Positions 1-11,959 of a DNA stretch of 64,000 nucleotides are shown here, piece by piece. Every line of letters begins with the position of its first letter. Within the stretch, counting starts at the first letter, position 1. The notes below the pieces were generated by a model. That model searched no databases, had not been told where the DNA came from, and was given only the letters and a program-made list of their open reading frames with translations. Made by a program: the position numbers and the translations under genes. The stretch is taken from assembly GCF_964656455.1 (NCBI RefSeq), contig NC_135714.1, positions 126,164,131 to 126,228,130 of the forward strand, written 5' to 3'. Source of the stretch: Halichoerus grypus. Lineage: Eukaryota > Chordata > Mammalia > Carnivora > Phocidae.

Positions 1-3000
1 CTTTTCCTCCACCCTGTTCTTCTCTTTTCTCCTCTGCCAACAAGAAATACTAATGATAGTTGACCATACAAAGTCCTCTAAATAGACCTGTCATCTCTAC
101 TCCTCCAGGTCAGGTCATGGTGATGGGAGTTGTTTGTCTTCTTAGTCGTCTTCCATTGTGGGAGCAGAAGATAGAGGTCTGCTAGCTTTTCCTGGACCAA
201 GCTTCTTAAGTTTCCAAAAAAAAAAAAAAAAAAGCCCAAGTGAGCAATTGTCTTTGTTCGCTTTTCAGGTGTTTTTCTTTCCTTCCCCTTTTGCTCTAAC
301 AGAGGGCATGCATAGACATAGTTTTGTAAAAGTTTGTTTGTTTGTTTAAATAGAAACTTGGAGCACTTGGGGAGGGAAGGGAGAAATATCAGATGAGGTG
401 TCTTTGGGTGAGTCATGGATTTTTTAGTAAATGGGGTGAGAATATAACAGATTAATTACAATAGTTATTGGTAGGTTAGAACTAAGATGGGTTAGAATTG
501 TCATTATTCTTCCCACCTCCCCACTGAAGAATGAAAACATCAGAGCAGGGTGGGGGAATTGTGAGAAAAATGTGGTGGTAGCTTATGTGTGTTGGTGAAT
601 TTGGTGGTTATTTCTAAATTTAACTTGCAAAACAGGCTGGATGATTTTATTTTTAGACACAGAAGCATAGAAAACAAGAAATAAAACTAATTTAGAAGTT
701 TTACTTTAAAAAATACTACCTTGTTTATTTGTAGGACAGCTTTTTTTATATGGATTGGGGGGAAAAAGTAGGTGAAAAATTCTGATTTTGATTATAAAGA
801 ATATTCTCAAAATTCATTCCATCAGTGTGCTCTGTCAAGTACTTTAAAGTGGGGCCCAAGTCAATATTCAGAAGGGTGTCAGCACTTTGTATTTAGGTGG
901 GGCTGAAAATTTCCAGTTTCAAAAAAAACAGAACACTGGTTACATAATTATGAAACATTAGCCCAAATAAAAAGTCGACTATTTGTATCTGTGCTTGTTA
1001 GTTTAGAGTTTTAACTAATCCATAAGGGTGTTGTCCCTTGGTCAGAAGGGAAGCAAAATTCCTTCCTTGTTTACAGTAGAACATATATGCTGATTGAACA
1101 CTCAAATGCATTTTTAAGTTTGAATCCCAAATAAGTTACTAGCAAATTTACCTGGTCCCAGTGCATCCACTGATTGTAAAGAACTGCTAGGGGTGATTGA
1201 GTTATTTGAAAACAGTGAAAATTTAATAGAGGATTAGTACCATAGGCCCTATGTAGTCATTAGCTTCTGATACGACAGCTACTTTTTAGTCCATGAATTC
1301 AAAGGATGGCTTATTTTTCCATAGAAAGAATATTATTCTCAAAATATAGACCGATTATTTGGTAGAAAGATAAAAATAAAAGATTTCCTTTAGAAGCCTC
1401 CTGATTTTAAAATGCTGATTTGCCGGTAGCAAGTTGATTGAAAATGTTATCTGACTTGTATGTTAAAATGAGATTTAAATAATTGATTTAATGAGAGAGA
1501 GAATATTCAGTTACTGAAGTAATTGGTTGGCAAAGCCTTTAGAACAGAATTATTTAGTTCTAGTTATAAAGGATTGCACCTTTAATCAGGGTGCTTAATT
1601 TGGTTTCTTGAATGTATCTGTGGCTTGTCTGACAAGCCCAGTAACAAATGAGTTCTGAATTGTAGGAACTGATCAAAATGTAATCAGTGTCAATTGCCAT
1701 TGTTGTAGTTTATTGCATGTTGCTGTCAGTTGCTGTAATCAAGAACTGTTGAAGTGCTTTAAAAAGTCTCCAGACTTTTGAGTAATTGACTTCATATGTA
1801 TGATGTTATGGCTGTGGAAGAATCATTACTTCCTGTTTTACTTTATTTTCAGAAAGTTTGAGAATAACGTTGAGTTGCCATCTATCCTTCCTCCTGCCCA
1901 AGCCCGAAGCTTTTTCAGTGGCAAGCCTGACTGAATGCACTGGTCCCGCTCTGACAGGCTTTTCTTTTTAGTGCCTTTCAAGAGGAACTAACTAACAAGA
2001 TGTTTCCTCCCCTATATAGACAAATACAGAGTTAAGGGAGGAAAAAAAGTCTGAAATGACTTGTTTTCTTGGGTCTTGGTTGAAACAGCATTCTAGAGTG
2101 AGGGAGAAATAAAATCTCTTCCAGGAATGTCTGATTTTTTTCCTTTGGATGATGGGAGTATAGAAAACCAGGCAAGTTTCTGTCGATTTGTTTAATATCA
2201 TTCATCATAACCCATTTGCTGCCCCCTCCTTTTGAGTAGGAACCACCTCTGAACGCTTATACTTTTAGTGACTCAGCTGTGGTAATTGCCTACTTATTTA
2301 AACAATTTATGGGAATCTGTACACATTCCTGTTTTACTTTGCTGCTCTTCAGAGTTGAGAGCGTTTACTTGATCTCTGTGGTACAGGCGAAAACCTGAAG
2401 TTCGGACAGGTTTGGAACTGACTTGGTTTGGGTGGTGTAGCCCCTCAGGGTGGTGGCGAGGATTTAAGCCCAGGTTTGTGATAACATGCTGCCCACCTCT
2501 CCTCCTCCCCGGTGCCGAGCCAACAGCCGGGTATAGTAGCCCAGCCTTGGAAGGATTAAAGGTCCTACCCTCCCCAGAGTGCTTGCCTTTCCCTTTTGCA
2601 CCATCCTTTCCTTTTATTTCGACCAAAGACTCACTTTTTCCTTTTCAGAATTTACTACCTCCCTTCCCCTCCCATTTATTTGTTTGTTTAAGCCACACAT
2701 CTTTTTCTACCGAGTTTGTTGGCTATCTGAAAGGGCATTTGGAAGGAACACATCATTAACACTTTTAGGACAAAGAAAACTAGTTTTATTCAGAATGAAT
2801 GTCAGAAGTGTTGCACAGAGGCTTCCGATAAGTATTTCTTAGACGAGCTTACAAATTGTGATGTTAATGTGAAAGTTGAGTTTAAATGTATGTGTCACCC
2901 TATTGCTATTTTGATGGATCATGTGTTAATCTTCAGAAAGGTATATGTTGAGTACAGGTCTTAGAAGCATGGGACCAAGCTTACTGTCCCTTCTTCCCAC

Positions 3001-3484
3001 TGACTTGCTGCCATCTTGCCATTAACAGTGCTGTTTCCCTTGTCATAACACAGTGTGATGACTGTAATGTCACCTGAGACGTGGTAAAATATGTAGACAC
3101 TGCAAATGCCACACGCTCTAAGCCATGGCTACCAAGTAGTGTCTTTAATAATAGTAATAACTGTCAGCATCGCCATCATCGTGCCCACATATGCTTTGAG
3201 TTGTGACTATTGAAATGCCCCACTCTGTCCAGGTCTTCCCTCCTCCCAGCCCCATCTTATCCTGTTCCTTTGATTTCCACTACAGATCTTCTGAAGTTGC
3301 TTAGGAATGTCTAATAATAGGACACAGCTTATACTAGAAGAAACTGTGTATGTTTTTATAAGAAATCCTGGAATTAATTATTTGTGGTTTGGCCATTTAA
3401 AAGTGGAAGCTTTGTGAGCCAGTCAAGGGGGCCGTTGAATGTTCTGGGTTTTAATTACTGTTTTCTTGCTTGCTTGCTCACTAG
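1..3484. other. Intron, no gene seen
   Basis: This is the 3' part of an ARHGAP10 intron. It is AT-rich and largely unique-looking, with an A-run at about 217-233 and short GTTT repeats near 335-348. I recognise no repeat family with confidence and no coding exon. Open frames here are short and lack family resemblance. Confidence 0.6.
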
Positions 3485-3572
3485 ATGTAAAAACATGCAA
3501 TGAGGTGGACCTGGAGAATTCCGTAGATTGGGAAGTGAAGACAATAACAAGTGCCCTAAAACAGTACTTGAG
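3485..3572 (+). CDS. ARHGAP10: ARHGAP10 coding exon, RhoGAP domain (88 nt)
   Basis: The exon is preceded by CACTAG and followed by GTAAGC. It opens in phase 1: its first two bases complete a split Asp codon whose G comes from the upstream exon. It then reads 28 codons starting VKTCNEVDLENSVDWEVK and ending SALKQYL, with AG left over for the next Arg codon. The Lys in SALKQYLR matches the invariant lysine of RhoGAP domains (Lys122 in p50RhoGAP), which helps position the arginine finger. The arginine-finger exon itself (GLYR motif) is not in the window. Length 88 is not a multiple of 3, so skipping this exon alone shifts the frame. Confidence 0.92.
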
Positions 3573-4340
3573 GTAAGCTCCTCTCAGTGACAGAAAGGAA
3601 GCGTGTGCTCTTGGGCATCTAACACATGGCGGATGCCGACTCTGCCCGGAGATCTCAGTCGTCGAGTTAAACCTTATGAAAAAGGGGGACGTTTAGGAGG
3701 GATCTGTGTCTTCAAAAGTGTGGCAAGTAGTAGCTGAATGTCAGTTGTTAGGTAAATTGCAACAGAATTGGAATGGATTTGGTTTTTGAAATAGATGTCT
3801 ATTGTAGATGTGAGTTTTAGGAGTTAAGTGTTATGAAACAGGAAGAAGACTATTTATTGAATTCATTGACTGTTTTAGCGAAAATGAAGATTTTTTTCGT
3901 TTAAATTTAAACCATTGAATCTAGAGGCTTATAACGATAACACGTAAATACAAAGCTATTTGAAAGGAAGTTCACTTGAGATTTTAAGATAAACTGAAGT
4001 CTTGCATTTATTATAGAAGATATTTAGGACCAGAGTTAGACTAGGGCTCAGCATCTCTATGGGGCATTACCCTTTTTATAAAAAAGAATTTAATGATAAA
4101 AAGCTTGAGATTAGATGAAGAATAATACCGCGAGAGGGGAAAAAAGAAGTAAAAGAATGGAAAAAGGATGACGACCCTAATTCCTGTGCTGTGGTGCCCC
4201 TGTGGAGGACTTTGATTTTTGTGTGGCAGACAAATGACAGTGCTTCCCCAGGACTGATTCTTGGTCACCAGCACAGAGGATTGTGTTTCAGGTATATATT
4301 ATTTGGGTTCGAATGAGCACATAAAATGAACTGCTATTAT
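3573..4340. other. Intron, no feature recognised
   Basis: This is the start of the 8,328 bp intron after the 88 nt exon. It shows no recognisable repeat or exon. Confidence 0.5.
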
Positions 4341-4349
4341 ATATTTTAA

Positions 4350-5215
4350 GCAATTCATCTATTTGAAAAATTCCAAGTCTGTAAAACCAGAGAGGTTAGT
4401 ATACTGAATCCTCATGGCTCCACTACCCCGTGTCTACAGTTGTCAACATCCTACCCTTCTTGTTTCTGCAGTCCCCCTACCTGCTACTTCTTTTGGATAA
4501 TATTTGAGAGATTTTCTAAAACATCATATTGCTGCACCCATAAATACTTAAGTATATGTCTATAAAAAGGTAAAGACTTAAGAAAAAAAGACAATATAGA
4601 AAGACAAAGAGAATACAATGATCATACCCAACAAAATTAATATCCAGTACTGAATCCATGTTTGATTTTTTTTTACTGATTTTTTTTTTTTCCAAAAGGT
4701 CTTTTCATATTTATGTAAATTCCTGCAGGGTTTGAATAATGTCAACACATTTTGTATGTTTTAAGTCACTTTTAATCTGCACAGTCCCCTGCCTCTGCAC
4801 AGCTTTCTTCTCCCTCAGCATTTCTGTTTGTTTATGAACCTAGCTCATTTTTATTTTTTTGTTCTTATTTTTTTAAGGATTTATTTATTTATTTTAGAGG
4901 AGGGGTGAGGGGCAGGGCAGAAGGAAAGGGAGAGAGAGAGTCTTAAGTAGACTCCACACTGAGCACGAAGCCCAATGTGGGGCTCGATCTCACAACTCTG
5001 AGATCATGACCTGAGCTGAAACCAAGAGTCCTATGCTCAATTGACCATACTCCACAGGTCCCAACCTGGGTCATTTTTAAGTATAATTTTCCATATTTTA
5101 GATATGGCAGTTTGTGTCATGGTGTCATTTAACATGTTTCTCTAGCCATCATATTTCCTGTAAACAGTTAAATCTATAGAATTCATTAGATTCAGATTAG
5201 GTTTTTTAAAAATTG
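4350..5215. repeat. Ancient mammalian repeat (probably L1ME-type 3' end), split by SINE
   Basis: The text runs from TTGAAAAATTCCAAGTCTG through CATAAATACTTAAGTATATG to GGTGTCATTTAACATG. It matches a widespread old mammalian repeat that I remember as an L1M-type tail. A second, differently degraded copy begins at 63797. A CanSINE interrupts it at 4854-5062. The family name is uncertain. Confidence 0.45.
4854..5062 (-). mobile_element. CanSINE, antisense
   Basis: AAGGATTTATTTATTTATTT followed by a GA-rich body, GATCATGACCTGAGC and a degraded head identify a reverse-oriented tRNA-Lys-derived SINE. Imperfect 17 bp duplications (AACCTAGCTCATTTTTA and AACCTGGGTCATTTTTA) flank it. The degraded head makes it one of the older copies here. 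Confidence 0.88.
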
Positions 5216-5300
5216 ATTTATTCCAAGAATACATCATAGTGGTGTTATATTCTTCCTGTAATATATCAGGAGGCCTGTTACCTGTTTGTCCCACTTTTTC

Positions 5301-5515
5301 ATTTCTTTTCTTTTTTTCCCAAGATTTATTCATTTTAGAGAGGGAGAGAGCTGAGAGAGAGCGCAAGCATGGGGAGGGGCAGAGGGAGAATCTCAAGCAG
5401 ACTCCCTGCTGAACGTGGGGCCTGACATGGGGCTCAGCCTCACAACCCCGAGATCATGACCTGAGCCCAAATCAAGAGTCGGACACCCCAACCGACTGAG
5501 CCACTCTGGTGCCTG
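5301..5515 (-). mobile_element. CanSINE, antisense
   Basis: A T-rich tract and AAGATTTATTCATTTTAGAG begin it, and GAGCCACTCTGGTGCC ends it. Imperfect flanking repeats near TGTCCCACTTTTTCA (about 5287) and TGTCCCATTTTTTAA (about 5518) look like the target-site duplication. Confidence 0.88.
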
Positions 5516-5774
5516 GTTGTCCCATTTTTTAATGAGATTAAAACTTATCAGTGGGTTTAGATGTGTATTACCTATTTTTGAGTATTTTATTTAAGCAAGG
5601 TATTTTTAACCACTGTTTAAAAATTCTTTTCTTAAACTATGAAGTACATTATTGTCCCTAGTTGATAAAGGGATAAAATTACTGCTAAATCTATGTGTTA
5701 ATGTCTCCCTAACTGATAGTGCCTAACTGGTTTGGATGAGAATTACGGACAAAATGAATTTCCTTAGGTCCCAC

Positions 5775-5868
5775 CTGGGGATTAGAGTGTAAGCTTCCTA
5801 AAGATAGGCATCTTGTGTGTCTTGTTCATTGCAGTATCTCCAGCATCTAGAGCTGTACCTGTCACCAG
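5775..5868 (+). repeat. L2 3' end fragment
   Basis: GTGTAAGCTTCCTAAAGATA followed by a TCTTGTTCATTGCAGTATCTC-like stretch resembles the L2 tail (gene-free LINE2 end). It abuts the MER20 that follows. Confidence 0.5.
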
Positions 5869-6088
5869 GATATAGGGCTTCTCGACTGGGGAAATTTTGC
5901 ATCCCCCCAGGAGATACATGGCAATGTCTGGAAGTATTGTTGGTTGTCAAGATTGCTGGAAAGGAGGTGCTACTTGGCATGTAATGGGGGGGAGGCCAGT
6001 GATGGGCTGCTAAACATCCAGGAGGTTACCCATGATTGCTCCCAAATGTACAGAATGTTAGTAGTGCTGAGATTGAGAAGGCCCGTAA
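5869..6088 (+). mobile_element. MER20 (hAT-Charlie, non-autonomous)
   Basis: GGCTTCTCGACTGGGGAAAT, ACATGGCAATGTCTGGAAGT, TTGGTTGTCAAGATTG and a terminal GTGCTGAGATTGAGAAGGCC match the roughly 219 bp MER20 consensus as I remember it, including the terminal inverted repeat pair (TTCTCGAC and its degraded partner). Some MER20 copies have been reported as hormone-responsive enhancers in placental mammals. Nothing here shows that this copy is active. Confidence 0.75.
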
Positions 6089-8029
6089 GAGGTGGATGAA
6101 GGAAAGAATGGGAGAGGGATATAAAAATACAATGAACTGCATATGTTAACTTGATGAGAAAAGGGTGCTGCCACTCTAGGAGGTAGCTTTAAACTCCTTT
6201 TACTCTTTGGCTAATACAGTTAAAGGGATTGACCAAAGTGACTCAGTTATTGGTGGGAACTAAAGGCAAAAATCCAGCTGTTTTATAATGAATTGCATGA
6301 GGTTTTTGTTTGTTTGTTTGTTTTGTTTTTTTAACCCTGTACCACATGGTTCTTTTTTTCCTGGTGGGGTAAGTAGTTTAATAAACTTAGAGGATCTTTT
6401 TATTGAGTACCGTACATAAAATTTCTTTTTAGTTCTTGATACTTTCTGAAGCTAGTCCCTTATCGCTCCTAGTCTTATGTTGCTTTTTCTGCCTTTTTCT
6501 CTCATTACATTGCTTTATCCTTTTGAATTCTGCTTTTAAGCAAACATTGCCTACAGAACAACATTATGAGATGCTATTATTATATAACTTCACTCCTAAC
6601 AATATACACAGTCTGCCTGAATGTGATAAAGTGATTATCATAAAATGGCAGATGCCTTGGGAGATTTTGGAAAGTTAGGTTGCTGTTCTTTCCCCTGTGT
6701 TATTTTTAGCAACTAAAAATGCAGTAATTAGGATTTAAGTAATACTTTCTCTGGTGATGCACCAAATGGGAGAAAAGGGAATTTTTATTTTGGCTATCTG
6801 GTTATGGCCTGAGCCTGTGCATTTCTTTCAGTACAAGAGGTAATACCGTGTGTTGGTCAAGAGCATGGTTGGAGCCAGCCTGCGTGGGTTGGAATCCCAG
6901 CTTTGTCGCCTAAGGTACCATAGCACAAAGTTGAATATAGCTTTTCTCACCAAAAAAGCTGTTGCTCTTGAATTCTTCTCACTGCAAATAACCCAGCCAT
7001 CTTATTGGTTGGGAGGTTGGAGGTGTAAGAAGGAAGTAGCCAAACCCCTAAAACACTAGAAGGATAAAGATGTGCAGCAGATAGATGTATGGCATCTCCC
7101 TTTTTCTTCTCCTGACTTGAGGCAAAAATTCTTTACTTTAGTGTTTTAGAGGGCTGAATACCAGTTCCCTGATTGATTACCTATCTATTCATACCATAAT
7201 TTTGATTTCCAGCAATGTGTTCATTACAATGGTTTCCCATTGTGAGGGGACAAATGAGCTATTTTGTGAGGTTTTTCGTAAACTGATTTAAGCTAGAAGA
7301 AACTTTTAAAGCCTGGAAATTGGAATGGAACTTTTCGGGAAGAAAATGCCAGCTTAGATAAATATTATGATTTATACTCATAGACAGGTCCCAAGGGGTG
7401 GCCAAGAGAGGTAGCTTGAAACGTGTTGGATGGCAAGTTGAGAGACACAGTAACTCGGTAGAATACATTTTGTGTGGGGAACTTGTCATGTTTATTACTG
7501 CTTCCCTACCATCAACAATATTTAATACTTACTATTTATGCTGTATTGACTAGCAGACATATGGCAATGGTAGATGCAGCTCGTAGAAGGTATTTCGATG
7601 CAAATTCATTTTTATTGGGAAAGAAATGCTCTCTATGGCTTTTCTAAGTGTTCTCTTCCACCCTCCTCACCCCAGTTTTCTTTTCAGGACTGTTTAGCTT
7701 TCCTTCTGTGCCAAGTCATCATTTTCCTTCCTTGCCATTTTTCACATATTTTGAAATAAAAAACTCCTAAGGTTTACTTCTTTTTATTTAGGCTGTGGGA
7801 TAATTGATTTTGTTTTTCTTCTTTAAATGAGAGCGTAGGAGATGAAGGGGAGGGAGAAAGGAAATAAGAAACAGCTTTTCTTCACTAGGGCTTTAAGTTT
7901 TAGTTGACGTGCCTATGGTTGTCATTGTGATTGTGTGTGTATGTGTGAATGTGTGTGTGTGTGTGTACTGTAGTATCCTAAGTTGTGTATAGGGAATATG
8001 ACCTGTAAATAGATTTTTGTATCTGTTTT
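6089..8029. other. Intron, mostly unrecognised; small MIR and microsatellites
   Basis: There is a (GTTT)n tract at 6307-6322 and a probable MIR head at about 6846-6915 (GGTCAAGAGCATGGTTGGAG through GTTGGAATCCCAGC). A GT repeat lies near 7929-7966. No exon is seen. Confidence 0.5.
7929..7966. repeat. GT microsatellite
   Basis: An interrupted (GT)n run, GTGTGTGTATGTGTGAATG, is followed by an uninterrupted run of about nine GT units ending at 7966. Confidence 0.85.
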
Positions 8030-8334
8030 AGTTGTTTTTTAAACAGCTTTAGTGAAGTGAAATTGACCTGTAATAAACAATATATTTTTTACATTGGGGT
8101 AAGTTTGACATGTCCACACACCTATAAAGCAGTGGCCATAATCGAGATAGTGAACCTAACCACTACCCCTCAAAGTTTCCTCATGCCCCTTAGGGATCCC
8201 CCTCTCCTACCCTTCCCTTTTACTCCCTCATTCCTAGGCAACCACTGGTCTGCTTTCTGTCACTGTACATTAATTTGCATTTCTTAAAATTTCATATAAA
8301 TGGAATAAAAATATATCTTTAAAAAAAAAATCTG

Positions 8335-8505
8335 GGTGGGCGCCTGGGTGGCTCAGATGGTTAAGCGTCTGCTTTCGGCTCAGGTCATGATCCCAGGGTC
8401 CTGGGATCGAGTCCTGCATCGGGCTCCCTCTGCCTCTGCCTCTCTCTCTCTCTCTCTCTCTCCCTGTCTCTCATGAATAAATAAATAAAAATCTTAAAAA
8501 AAAAA
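8335..8505 (+). mobile_element. CanSINE, sense, CT-rich (dog-like tail)
   Basis: GGGCGCCTGGGTGGCTCAG head, a long (CT)n tract at about 8441-8462, then ATGAATAAATAAATAAAAAT and an A-tail. AAAAAATCTG repeats on both sides suggest the duplication. It is inserted in the antisense L1M 3'UTR. Confidence 0.93.
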
Positions 8506-8620
8506 AAAATCTGCGTTCTTTCATTTAATTAGAGGTTCATTTGTGTTGTAGCTTGTACCAGTAGCTCATTCCTACTTGTTGCTAACCAGTGTTCCATTGT
8601 ATGGATACAGCACAGATTTT

Positions 8621-8816
8621 TTTTTTTTTTTTTTTAAGATTTATTTGTTAGAGTCCGTGTGGGCGGGGGAGGAGCAGACAGAGAGGGAAAGAAAATCTCA
8701 AGCAGACTCCCCACTGAGCATGGAGCCCGATGTGGAGCTCGATCTCACAATGCTGAGACCATGACCTGAGCCAAAATCAAGAGTTGGACGCTTAACTGAG
8801 CCACCCAGGCGCCCCT
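8621..8816 (-). mobile_element. CanSINE, antisense
   Basis: A poly-T and AAGATTTATTTGTTAGAG start, with GAGCCACCCAGGCGCCCC at the far end. The flanks ACAGCACAGATTTT (8607-8620) and ACACCACAGATTTT (8817-8830) form a 14 bp target-site duplication with one mismatch. Confidence 0.95.
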
Positions 8817-10962
8817 ACACCACAGATTTTTTTAAAATCCATTCACCTCATGATGGATATTTGGGTTGTTTGTAGCTTCTGGCTATTACAAATAAAGATA
8901 CCAAAATCCCTTCTGTACATATCTTTGAGTGAACAGGCTTGTATTTCTCTTGGGTCAAGCCAAGGAGTGGAATGTCTTTCTACATTATATATTGGATGTA
9001 TGTTTAACATTTTGGGAAACTGATGAATATTTTTTTCAAAGTGGTTATATTTTTTTGTGTTCTCACCCTAAATGTGCAAGAGTTCCATTTCCTCTACATC
9101 CTTGCCAACTCTTGGTATGGTTAGTCTTTTTCATTTTAGCCATTCTAACAGGTGTATAGTGGTATCTCATGTGCTGTTAATTTTCACTTCCATAATGACT
9201 GATAAGCTTAAACTTTTCTGTGTGCATATTTGCTATCTATCTTCTTGGGTGAAATGTCTTTCATGCAATTAAAAAAACTAAACTGTTTCCTTATTATATT
9301 TTGATAATTTTTAATTGTATTTTGGATACAAGTCCTTCATCAGATACGTGCTTTGCAAATGTTTTCTTCAGTCTGTGACTTGTCTTTTCCTTCTCTTACT
9401 AGTGTCTTTCAAAGAGCATCAATTTTGATGAAGTTCTAGTTTATCAGTTCTTTTTTTGAACTGTACTTTTGGTGACGTATCAAGAAATCTTTGCCTCATC
9501 CAAAGTCACAAAGGTTTTCTTTTATATTTTCTTCTAGAAGTGTTTTAGTTTTAGGTTATACTCTTAGATCTATGATCTGTTTTGAGTTCATTTTTATGGA
9601 AGATATGAGATATGGATCCAAGTTTGCTTTTGAATATGAATGCCTAGTTATTCTAATACCATTTATGGGAAGAACTATCTTTTCTTCCCTGAATTATCTA
9701 TTGAGATGATCATACAGTTTTTCTATTTTAGTTTGCTAGTGTGGCGAATTGTATTCATTTTGTTTTAATATTAAGGCAGTACCACATTTGTGTGATAAAC
9801 CCAACTTGGTCATGATGTATTATCCTTTTATTTATCTTGTTGAATTTGAATCTTTTTGATTTTATTTCAGTTCCTTTGCTTATTTGGGGTTTAATTTACT
9901 CTTGTTTTTTTCTTCTGACTCTTCAAGATGGAAAGTGAAGTCATTGGTTTAAGACCTGTCTTCTTATATAGGTGTTGAATGATACAAATTTACCCCTATA
10001 TACTGCTTTACTAATAGCATCCCTTAAATTCTGATATGTTGTGTTTTCATTTTCATTTTGTTCAAAATACTTTCTAGGTTTCTCTTTCTTTGGGGTTTTC
10101 CGCATATCTTTTTGTTACTGATTTTTAATTCAATTTTTATTGTAATCAGAGAAATAGCTGGTATAATTTAAACCCTTTTAAATTTATTGAGATTATTTGA
10201 TGGCCTAAAATGTGGTTTATCTTGATAAGTGTTCCATGTGCACTGGGAAAGAATGTGTTTTCTGCTCCTTTTGGATGGGATATCATTTAGATGAGGGATA
10301 TATCAATTAGGTAAAATTGGTTGATAGCTTTATTCAAGTCTTCTGTATCCTAACTGAATTTTTTGTCTACTTGTTCCATCAAGTTATTCAAACAGAGAAG
10401 TATTTAAATCACCAGCCATAGGTGTGGATTTGTCTGTTTCTTCTTATAGTTCCATCAATATTTGATTCATGTATTTTGAAACTCCTGTTATTATTAGACA
10501 CATTAACATTTAGAATTGTTATGTCTTGTTGATTAATTGTCCTCTTTATCGATATGAAATGAACTCCTTTATCCCTGCATTTTTTTCTTGGCTTTTGTAT
10601 ATGTCTTAAATTTTTTTTGTGTGTGTGTCTTTGATTTTTTTTTTCTTACGCATTTGAAGAGGAATTTCTGGGTTACACAATTTAAACCTCTTAAAGATTT
10701 TTAATATCTTGCCAGATTGCCCTCCAGGAAGACTGTGCAGATTGATACTTGTCTAAGTATTCTTTAAGTGTTTTTACAGAGTTCAGAGATCTGGTCTTTT
10801 AAAATTTAAGATACATATAAAGATTGACTGAACTGTAGCACTCTGTTGACCACAGGATAAAATACACTGCCATTCATGTAATCTGTTTGGTAGAAGATTA
10901 AAATTATGTTGGGCATTTTTCACATTGTTATCAATTTTATTTCATATCTCTTTTATTGTTTC

Positions 10963-11174
10963 TTTTTTTTTTTTTTTTTTTTTTTAAAGATTTTATTTAT
11001 TTATTTGAGACAGAGAGAATGAGAGAGAGAGAGCACATGAGATGGGGGAGGGTCAGAGGGAGAAGCAGGCTCCCCGCCGAGCAGGGAGCCCGATGCGGGA
11101 CTCGATCCAGGGACTCCAGGATCATGACCTGAGCCGAAGGCAGTCGCCTAACCAACTGAGCCACCCAGGCGCCC
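10963..11174 (-). mobile_element. CanSINE, antisense, with perfect TSD
   Basis: Long poly-T, AAAGATTTTATTTATTTATT, GA-rich body and GAGCCACCCAGGCGCCC. The target-site duplication TCTCTTTTATTGTTTC is perfect over 16 bp (10947-10962 and 11175-11190), so this is a fairly young insertion. Confidence 0.96.
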
Positions 11175-11442
11175 TCTCTTTTATTGTTTCATAGGCATAA
11201 GCCAAAAATGGATATCATATTTCTGTAATAGAGATTTGTAAGGGGAGAGGATATCTTTGTTTAAAGTTTTTAATGTTTTTTTGTAGCATCTTCAGTTAAT
11301 ATCCTAGAGATGATTTTCAAAACTATACGCTTATATTTGGTTGGTTAGAATGTTTGACTTTAAATAAGTTAGTATGTGGAAAGAAGTTTTATATATGAAC
11401 TCCGATGTTTATAAAGGTATTTTCCAAGATTAAATATGAAAT

Positions 11443-11637
11443 TTTTAAAAAAGATTTTATTTATTTATTTGGGAGAGAGAGAAAAAGAGAGAGCGAGCAT
11501 GAGAGGGGGGAGGGTCAGAGGGAGAAGCAGACTCCCCGCCTAGCAGGGAGCCTGATGTGGGACTTGATCCCAGGACTCCAGGATCATGACCTGAGCCGAA
11601 GGCAGTCGCTTAACCAACTGAGCCACCCAGGCGCCCC
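11443..11637 (-). mobile_element. CanSINE, antisense, just upstream of the 59 nt exon
   Basis: TTTTTAAAAAAGATTTTATT through GAGCCACCCAGGCGCCCC. The duplication TAAATATGAAAT is perfect (11431-11442 and 11638-11649). The element ends 263 bp before the exon at 11901. Confidence 0.96.
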
Positions 11638-11900
11638 TAAATATGAAATATTATGTGATTAGATCTGATAAGGATTTGTGGCTGCTTAAGCTTTGGTAGT
11701 GCCTGGTACAGACAGTACTTAATAAAGTAATCCATTTGATTTATATATCTTTTTGATATGTAAAAAAATTTCCTAGGGAAAGTTTTACACATTAACTGAG
11801 AAATGCACATCGTATTTATAACCTTTTATAAAAAATGAACACAAAGAGCAGTGCTCTGTTGGGATGTGTTTGGTAATTCTGGGCTGTCCTTTTCATACAG

Positions 11901-11959
11901 GAGTCTTCCAGAGCCTCTTATGACCTATGAACTACATGGAGATTTCATTGTTCCAGCCA
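11901..11959 (+). CDS. ARHGAP10: ARHGAP10 coding micro-sized exon, RhoGAP domain (59 nt)
   Basis: A 59 nt exon lies between a TTTTCATACAG acceptor and a GTAAGT donor. Its first G completes Arg (AG|G). It then reads SLPEPLMTYELHGDFIVPA, and a final A begins a Lys codon. With the previous exon it rebuilds the family signature YLRSLPEPLMTYEL, the helix and loop after the invariant Lys. Skipping it alone shifts the frame. Skipping it with the 88 nt exon removes 147 nt and keeps the frame, but loses the catalytic-helper lysine. An antisense CanSINE ends only about 263 bp upstream. Confidence 0.92.

Larger units (their letters stand above)
8030..10620 (-). mobile_element. Old L1M element, antisense, 5'-truncated
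   Basis: Reading the - strand, this is a degraded L1: 3'UTR around 8050-8310, then ORF2 C-terminal and reverse-transcriptase regions to about 10.6 kb. On the + strand the landmarks are GGCAACCACTGGTCTGCTTT, CAGTGTTCCATTGTATGGAT, GGATACAAGTCCTTCATCAG and TTTTGAGTTCATTTTTATGG. Many indels and stops make it long dead. Two CanSINEs are nested in it (8335-8505 and 8621-8816). Confidence 0.8.

Noticed and set aside
1..3484. Search for the upstream ARHGAP10 exon with the arginine finger (GLYR motif).
   Set aside because: No frame in any phase next to AG/GT signals gives that motif, so the exon should lie before the window.
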